Shown here in pieces: positions 23,074 to 27,183 of a stretch of 27,183 nt of DNA. The stretch is taken from positions 1-27,183 of the IMG/VR virus record IMGVR_UViG_3300021964_000417; one strand, 5' to 3'. This DNA is from a virus. The position numbers and the translations under genes were made by a program. The notes beneath the pieces are model-generated. The model worked only from the letters and a program-made list of their open reading frames with translations. It made no database searches and had not been told where the DNA came from. The number at the start of each line of letters is the position of its first letter. Positions within the stretch are counted from its first letter, which is position 1.

Positions 23074-24084
23074 ATGTCTTCACTTTTTAAAGAAAGAATA
23101 GAATACAAGCCATTTGAGTACCCTGAGTACTACCAAGAAGGATGGCTTCCACAAGCTCAAGCCTTTTGGCTCCATACAGAAATCTCAATGCAAGGTGACG
23201 TGAAAGATTGGCACGAAAACCTAATGCCTCATGAAAAAAATCTTGTAGGTAATATTCTTTTGGGCTTTGCTCAAACTGAGTGTGCTGTATCTGATTATTG
23301 GACTAACATGGTAACTGGTTGGTTCCCTAAGCATGAGATTAGACAAATGGCAATGATGTTCGGTTCACAAGAGACCATTCATGCTGTTGCATATTCATAT
23401 CTAAATGAAACTTTAGGTCTTGAAGATTTTAAAGCGTTCTTACATGAACCTGCAATTGCAGAAAAGTTTGAACACTTAACTTCAACTGAAGCTAATTGGA
23501 CTCACGAAGATTTATTAACTAATCCTAAAGCCAGAAAGCAAGTTGCTAGATCATTGGCTATTTTTAGTGCATTTGCAGAAGGTGTATCACTTTACTCGTC
23601 ATTTGCGGTACTCTATTCATTCCAAATGAGAAACCTTCTTAAAGGTATTGGTCAGCAAATGAAATGGTCAGTTAGAGACGAATCACTACACTCAAAAATG
23701 GGATGTAGATTATTCCGTCACATGTGCCAAGAGTATCCAGAGCTTAAGGATGAGGTTCAGGACTCAGTTATTGAGGCTGCTCGAATGATGGTTGAAATGG
23801 AACACAAATTTATTGATAAAATGTTCGAGCAGGGCGATCTTGCAAATATGGAAGCTGAAAACTTAAAGCACTTTATTATTAAGAGAGCCAATGAAAAGAT
23901 CGCAGAACTTGGTTACACTGAAGGTCCATTTATGGAATATGATGAGACTAAAGCTGGTGAATTGGATTGGTTCTATCACTTGACTGGTGGTCACACTCAC
24001 ACCGACTTTTTTGCTATCAGACCAACTGATTACGCAAAAGCAGGTGAAGATGAGAACTGGGACGAGGACGATTTGTTTGATTAA
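23074..24084 (+). CDS. nrdB: Ribonucleotide reductase class I small subunit
   Basis: A 336-residue protein that holds the metal-tyrosyl radical cofactor and passes the radical to NrdA. Ligands in E. coli spacing: E69 (in place of D84), E100 and H103, E169, E203 and H206. The radical tyrosine is Y107 (four after H103). The acidic C-terminal tail (DENWDEDDLFD) matches the tail that docks on NrdA. The first ligand is Glu and not Asp, as in some other R2 groups. The gene precedes nrdA by 21 bases, and the order B-A is the reverse of T4. It feeds dNTPs to replication by the flanking polymerase. Confidence 0.92.
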   Translation: MSSLFKERIEYKPFEYPEYYQEGWLPQAQAFWLHTEISMQGDVKDWHENLMPHEKNLVGNILLGFAQTECAVSDYWTNMVTGWFPKHEIRQMAMMFGSQETIHAVAYSYLNETLGLEDFKAFLHEPAIAEKFEHLTSTEANWTHEDLLTNPKARKQVARSLAIFSAFAEGVSLYSSFAVLYSFQMRNLLKGIGQQMKWSVRDESLHSKMGCRLFRHMCQEYPELKDEVQDSVIEAARMMVEMEHKFIDKMFEQGDLANMEAENLKHFIIKRANEKIAELGYTEGPFMEYDETKAGELDWFYHLTGGHTHTDFFAIRPTDYAKAGEDENWDEDDLFD

Positions 24085-24105
24085 TTAAGTAAGTTAAATA
24101 ATATT

Positions 24106-25935
24106 ATGAGTAAAGAAATTATAAATTACGGTGCTGAATTAGGCTGGGAACTCGGGGTAGACTTTCCAACTTGGGCCAACACTGAGATCTATGTAAAAAC
24201 AATTAGCAAAGGTTATTGTTATCAAAACGAAACACCAAAGGATGCGTATTGGAGAGTGGCAACTACAATTGCAAAACGCTTAAACAAACCTGAACTTGCT
24301 AGCAAATTTTTTGATTATATATGGAAAGGTTGGTTGAACTTAGCTTCGCCAGTCTTGTCAAATACTGGCCTTGAAAGAGGTTTACCAATTTCTTGTTTTG
24401 GTATCGATGTTGCGGATTCTATCCATGATATTGGTGCAAAAAACTTAGAGATGATGCTATTGGCTAAACATGGTGGCGGTGTAGGTATTGGCATTAATCA
24501 AATTAGACCAGCTGGTGCAAAAATCACAGGTAACGGAACAAGCGACGGTGTCGTACCATTCTGTAAAATTTACGATTCTACAATACTTGCAACTAACCAA
24601 GGGTCTGTCAGACGTGGAGCTGCGTCCGTTAATATTGATATTGAACACGATGATTTTTGGGAATGGTTAGAGATTAGAGAGCCTAAGGGTGATGTTAATC
24701 GTCAATCATTAAACTTGCACCAATGTGTTGTAGTGCCAGATGGCTTTATGCAAAAAGTAGAAGCAGGTGATAAAGAGGCTAGAAAACGTTGGGCTGCAGT
24801 ACTTAGAAAGCGCAGAGCAACCGGTGAGCCATATATTATGTTTAAAGGCAATGTTAATCGTCAAAACCCAGATGCTTATAAGCAAAATGGCCTTAAAGTC
24901 TATATGACTAACATTTGTTCAGAGATTACATTGCATACCGATGAATCTCACTCATTCGTATGTTGTTTGTCATCTGTAAACTTGGCAAAATATAACGAAT
25001 GGAAAGACACTGATCTTATTTACACTGCAACGTGGTTCTTAGATGGTGTTCTTGAAGAGTTTATTCAAAAGGCTAAATTCATGAGAGGGTTTGAAAACTC
25101 TATCAGATCAGCAGAAAAAGGCCGTGCTCTTGGACTTGGTGTTCTTGGATGGCACACATATCTTCAAGAAAAGAACATTCCATTTGAATCATTGACTGCT
25201 CAGTTTGAAACTAGAAAGATCTTCTCACAATTAAAGATTGAAAGCGAAAGAGCATCAAGAGACATGGCTCAAGAAATGGGCGAACCACTATGGTGTGTTG
25301 GAACAGGCATGCGTAACACTCACTTAAGAGCTATTGCACCAACTGTAACCAATTCTAAATTGAGTGGTAACGTTTCTCCAGGTATTGAACCTTGGGCAGC
25401 AAACGTATTTACAGAGCAAACTTCAAAGGGTACTTTTATTCGTAAAAACCCAACACTAGAAAAAGTATTAGAGACAATTGGAAAAAACACTAAGTCCACT
25501 TGGGACAAGATTTTGGAAGATGGTGGTTCCGTTTTTGGCTTACCATGGATTGATGATTATTTTGTGGCAGGGTTTGCGGATGTTGAAGGTACTGCAGGTA
25601 TTCAAAAGCCGCTTACTGCAAAGCAATTAGAAAAACTACCTAAACTAGAACAAGCTGACTATATTCCACTTAAAGATGTATTTAGAACGTTTAAGGAGAT
25701 TAATCAACTTGAACTAGTAAAACAAGCTGGCGTAAGACAACAATACGTTGATCAAGCAGTTTCACTTAACTTAGCATTTCCAAAAGAAGCTGAACCTAAA
25801 TTTATTAATCAGGTTCACTTAGAGGCATATCGCCAAGGAATCAAAACCCTCTATTACATGAGAACAGAGTCTGTACTTAGAGGAGACATCGCAGCACAAG
25901 CTACAAATCCCGATTGTATCAGTTGTGATGGATAA
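24106..25935 (+). CDS. nrdA: Ribonucleotide reductase class I large subunit
   Basis: A 609-residue catalytic subunit reducing ribonucleoside diphosphates. Visible residues: C97 (redox Cys, in PISCFGI), N269-x-C271-x-E273 (active-site triad), C286/C287 (redox partner region, FVCCLSSVN), Y583-Y584 (radical relay), and a C-terminal C604-I-S-C607 pair for thioredoxin or glutaredoxin exchange. It is shorter than E. coli or T4 NrdA (about 750-760) because the N-terminal ATP-cone is absent, so dATP activity control through that domain is unlikely. Otherwise complete. It is followed directly by a hairpin cluster. Confidence 0.93.
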   Translation: MSKEIINYGAELGWELGVDFPTWANTEIYVKTISKGYCYQNETPKDAYWRVATTIAKRLNKPELASKFFDYIWKGWLNLASPVLSNTGLERGLPISCFGIDVADSIHDIGAKNLEMMLLAKHGGGVGIGINQIRPAGAKITGNGTSDGVVPFCKIYDSTILATNQGSVRRGAASVNIDIEHDDFWEWLEIREPKGDVNRQSLNLHQCVVVPDGFMQKVEAGDKEARKRWAAVLRKRRATGEPYIMFKGNVNRQNPDAYKQNGLKVYMTNICSEITLHTDESHSFVCCLSSVNLAKYNEWKDTDLIYTATWFLDGVLEEFIQKAKFMRGFENSIRSAEKGRALGLGVLGWHTYLQEKNIPFESLTAQFETRKIFSQLKIESERASRDMAQEMGEPLWCVGTGMRNTHLRAIAPTVTNSKLSGNVSPGIEPWAANVFTEQTSKGTFIRKNPTLEKVLETIGKNTKSTWDKILEDGGSVFGLPWIDDYFVAGFADVEGTAGIQKPLTAKQLEKLPKLEQADYIPLKDVFRTFKEINQLELVKQAGVRQQYVDQAVSLNLAFPKEAEPKFINQVHLEAYRQGIKTLYYMRTESVLRGDIAAQATNPDCISCDG

Positions 25936-25940
25936 GATAA

Positions 25941-26025
25941 AAGGTGAGGTTTGAAGACCTCGTCTTAGGACCGTGGTAGTTCACGGAAGAGGCCGGAAGT
26001 TCGCTACTATCCGGCCTCACTTTTT
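25941..26025 (+). ncRNA. Three-hairpin structured RNA ending in a terminator
   Basis: Three stems in 85 bases just after the nrdA stop. Stem 1, 25941-25966: AAGGTGAGGT with ACCTCGTCTT, 10 pairs including two G-U, loop TTGAAG. Stem 2, 25971-25986: CCGTG with CACGG, loop GTAGTT. Stem 3, 25989-26018: GAGGCCGGA with TCCGGCCTC, 9 pairs, then AC and five T. Stem 3 can act as terminator. The outer GTGAGG and CCTCAC can also pair in an alternative fold, so two states are possible. The block is far richer in G and C than its surroundings. It may be a plain terminator cluster, a small RNA or a leader element for the clamp gene. It does not fit a tRNA. Confidence 0.55.
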
Positions 26026-26083
26026 ATGAAACCTTTTCCAAGTAGATCGTACAATAATTAAACATTATCAAAAAACAATTTTT

Positions 26084-26827
26084 ATGAAGTTAACAATTGA
26101 TCGTATCGACCAACACGCATTGACAGAGTTTATCAACCGTGTTAAACTTATCGATTCCTTCATTTACATGAAGGTCGCCAATGGACAGATTAAATCTACT
26201 GTCTATCTCCCACAGAGAGATGCTGTAAAGCACCACTCAGTACCAGTTAATAGCATCTTCCAAGTGTCAGAATGGCCTGATACAGACAAAGAGATGAAGA
26301 TTGCTTTCTTTGAAGGTAGCAAAGTTATTGAAGCTATTAAGCACTTTGATCATGATGCAATTCAAGGTGAACTTGAGTTTATCGAAAATGATAACGAGCT
26401 TGTAGCATCTACATTGCGTATCTTTAACGATGAACTTGAAATTACACTTTCATGTTCAGAGCCATCACTTGGTTTTAAAGATCTTTCACAAGATCAAATT
26501 GATGCTATCTTTGCACGTGAAAACAATGACTTTGACTTTAGCTTTGATACTCACATGATCGGTAAAGTTAAGAACTTGTTCTCTCTTGATAAAGATGAAA
26601 CATTTAGCATCAAATCTGATGTTGCAGGTGTAAACGTTAGTGGTAAGTCATTTAGCGTAGTAGTAACTCCAGATACTAGCGGTAACGGTGAGGTCACTGT
26701 ATACAAAAAGTACTTAAACTTGCTTGACAAAGATGAACAAACTGTATTTGTTTCAGGATCAAAGGTTGTATTCCAATCAAACGACTCTGATACTCTATTA
26801 ACAGTTTCAACTTGTCAAACAGCCTAA
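26084..26827 (+). CDS. 45: Putative sliding clamp (gp45-like)
   Basis: A 247-residue protein, close to T4 gp45 (228). It starts MKLTIDRIDQHALTEFINRV, a helix after a first strand, and continues as repeated strand-rich segments with few Cys and a net acidic charge, as expected of PCNA/gp45-type clamps (two similar domains, helices facing DNA). The second half has LFSLDKDETFSIKSDVAGVNVSG and a C-terminal strand VVFQSNDSDTLLTVSTC. It sits 2 bases before the C-terminal polymerase gene, a natural partner. No single motif is decisive, so this rests on length, start, fold impression and neighbours. Confidence 0.55.
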   Translation: MKLTIDRIDQHALTEFINRVKLIDSFIYMKVANGQIKSTVYLPQRDAVKHHSVPVNSIFQVSEWPDTDKEMKIAFFEGSKVIEAIKHFDHDAIQGELEFIENDNELVASTLRIFNDELEITLSCSEPSLGFKDLSQDQIDAIFARENNDFDFSFDTHMIGKVKNLFSLDKDETFSIKSDVAGVNVSGKSFSVVVTPDTSGNGEVTVYKKYLNLLDKDEQTVFVSGSKVVFQSNDSDTLLTVSTCQTA

Positions 26828-26829
26828 GT

Positions 26830-27183
26830 ATGACGATTGAGGAACTAGAAAATAAACCAGTAGATCAATTGACTGATGATGAGGCGAAGCTGCTTGTAGA
26901 TCACTACAAGCAGCTCTCTGCCAAATATACGGCTTACGAGCAGGCAGTTAAATTGACTCTTAACTCTATCTACGGAGCATTTGGTAACAAGTGGTTCCAC
27001 TTTTTCAATATTGACATTGCTGAGTCAATTACAAAACAGGGCAAAAATGCAATTCTCTATTCAGAGACTATTCTCAATAAATACGTTCAAGAATTTTGGC
27101 ACAAAGACACTGCGGTTCATCAACACTTTGGTATCAAAGTAAAAGGTAAAGTTGAAAAGCCTGCAGTAATCTACATTGACACT
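26830..27183 (+). CDS. 43: Family B DNA polymerase (gp43-like), C-terminal part, cut by window end
   Basis: 118 visible residues from ATG 26830, open to the window end. Residues 1-35 are helical and acidic/basic, matching the second fingers helix of T4 gp43. Residues 41-51 hold motif B, KLTLNSIYGAFGN. The visible end VIYIDT is the start of motif C (YxDTD), so the rest of the palm and thumb lies beyond the window. Together with the 21520 gene it makes a full polymerase with nothing evidently missing at the junction. The ATG is 2 bases after the clamp stop, so translation is probably coupled. There is no room for an intron upstream, and the chain starts with its own Met, so it is a separate polypeptide. 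Confidence 0.9.
   Translation, partial: MTIEELENKPVDQLTDDEAKLLVDHYKQLSAKYTAYEQAVKLTLNSIYGAFGNKWFHFFNIDIAESITKQGKNAILYSETILNKYVQEFWHKDTAVHQHFGIKVKGKVEKPAVIYIDT

Noticed and set aside
25941-26020. Possible tRNA in the hairpin cluster after nrdA
   Set aside because: The stems do not form a cloverleaf: there is no 7-pair acceptor stem, no GTTCGA T-loop with a matching 5-pair stem, and no anticodon loop in place.

Overview
The window is a stretch of a T4-like (tailed, myovirus-type) phage genome. All supported genes lie on the + strand, packed with gaps of a few bases or short overlaps, in AT-rich DNA. Recognisable T4-type proteins are gp32 single-stranded DNA-binding protein, gp61-like primase, UvsY, UvsW, NrdB, NrdA, a family B DNA polymerase (gp43) in two pieces, and a likely gp45 clamp. 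Start codons are preceded by A/T-rich leaders without Shine-Dalgarno sequences, often stop-start junctions of the form TAATATG. That translation style is typical of Bacteroidota, so I infer a Bacteroidota (flavobacteria-like) host. No host or phage name can be read from the sequence.

Layout. (1) 1-2360: the end of a structural gene, a tail-tube-like protein, a small head-protein candidate and a RuvC-like nuclease. (2) 2497-6937: replication and recombination block, with a small ORF, gp32, primase, a small ORF, UvsY and UvsW. (3) 6976-15390: eight or so poorly known proteins, most carrying a short motif of the form [TSKL][FY]xxF[LIV] at the N- or C-terminus. It resembles the capsid-targeting leader of T4 internal proteins and is often followed by (L/I)xE cleavage-like sites. 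Two of these proteins have nucleotidyltransferase/ligase-like domains and one of those is fused to an NMNAT-type domain. This looks like a set of head-packaged, ejected proteins. The block ends in a clear terminator at 15427-15458. (4) 15491-21497: three small ORFs, then an SGNH-hydrolase-like protein, a 45-residue ORF, two paralogous helical proteins reminiscent of thymine-hypermodification enzymes (alpha-GPT-pyrophosphorylase/amino acid:DNA transferase class), a fold-type II PLP enzyme and a dimeric dUTPase-like protein. I infer a DNA base modification cassette. (5) 21520-27183: the N-terminal part of DNA polymerase, two terminator-like hairpins, nrdB, nrdA, a three-hairpin RNA element, the putative clamp, and 2 nt later the C-terminal part of DNA polymerase, which runs off the window inside the catalytic YxDTD motif.

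The strongest points for follow-up are the polymerase split in the fingers region with 3.9 kb of nucleotide metabolism and clamp genes between the halves, the repeated capsid-targeting-like motif, and the possible new base-modification cassette. No tRNA, CRISPR array, insertion sequence or integrase was found. No gene-free stretch exceeds 160 bases.
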